In this document: positions 51,309 to 51,340 of the stretch, piece by piece | How positions within the stretch are numbered: the stretch's first letter is position 1 | How the letters are laid out: every line of letters begins with the position of its first letter | NCBI GenBank assembly: GCA_029194465.1 | Contig: JARFXS010000030.1 | Location: 1 to 51,340 of the forward strand | Length of the DNA: 51,340 nt | Reading direction: 5' to 3' | From: Candidatus Nitrosocosmicus sp. | Lineage (GTDB): Archaea; Thermoproteota; Nitrososphaeria; Nitrososphaerales; Nitrososphaeraceae | Notes under the pieces: model-generated | Databases searched by the model: none | Seen by the model: the letters and a program-made list of their open reading frames with translations, nothing else | Told to the model about the DNA's origin: nothing | Position numbers and translations under genes: made by a program

Positions 51309-51340
51309 AATATTTATCTGACTTTTGCTAACCTCTAATT

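Noticed and set aside
1..51340. tRNA or rRNA genes
   Set aside because: I looked for tRNA-like ends and T-loop sequences in intergenic regions and for conserved rRNA segments and saw none; a covariance search would be needed to exclude them fully.

Overview
The window is AT-rich and reads as archaeal. Many genes have a TATA-like box centred about 25-27 nt before the start codon, which is the spacing of leaderless or near-leaderless archaeal transcripts. It carries numerous short exported proteins rich in N-x-S/T sequons and a class III type PHA synthase. The mix of PHA synthase, exported Asn-rich proteins, DUF202, DyP peroxidase and a cyclase suggests a group I.1b ammonia-oxidising archaeon (Nitrososphaeria, Nitrosocosmicus-like). 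That placement is inference; no rRNA, tRNA, amo gene or other marker is visible here.

The left 31 kb is dominated by one locus present three times. Copy C (about 20605-31118, +) is the good copy. It holds a SAM methyltransferase (-), a secreted 55-residue-repeat protein, a small protein that is a single unit of the same repeat, a secreted Ig-like protein (-), phaC, a secreted anchored protein and a Cys/His-rich exported protein. Copy B (11504-20604) is the same locus inverted, with phaC, Ig-like and anchored proteins identical to copy C. Copy A (2302-11503, +) is a badly eroded version, full of indels. A and B meet head to head at a tight dyad at 11503/11504. B and C are separated by a 1.4 kb hinge (20605-21989). 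Removing 2302-20604 exactly rebuilds an uninterrupted exported-protein gene and a simple single-copy locus. The 18.3 kb A+B block is therefore either a genuine inverted triplication with one decaying arm or a fold-back (strand-switch) assembly artefact. The sequence alone cannot decide, but homopolymer-type indels make the artefact a serious possibility.

The right part (31.6-51.3 kb) looks like ordinary chromosome. It has a four-gene sugar-type ABC importer operon (ATPase, binding protein, two permeases, all -), small stress or exported proteins, a cytosolic alpha/beta hydrolase and a small winged-helix-like protein. These are followed by a class III nucleotide cyclase fused to a DUF892 ferritin-like domain, a DUF202 membrane protein, a DyP peroxidase, a SnoaL-like protein, a 52-residue zinc-ribbon protein, an AlkC/AlkD-like HEAT protein, an exported alpha/beta hydrolase and a frameshifted exported Ser/Asp/Gly-rich protein whose promoter-start region is triplicated. 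Several intergenic stretches hold decayed coding remnants.

The best candidate for an undescribed system is the secreted repeat protein plus its single-unit partner. The long protein has nine 55-residue units alternating strictly between two types, with optional Cys pairs. The 90-residue neighbour is a signal peptide followed by one such unit. This resembles the major/minor subunit logic of secreted fibres.
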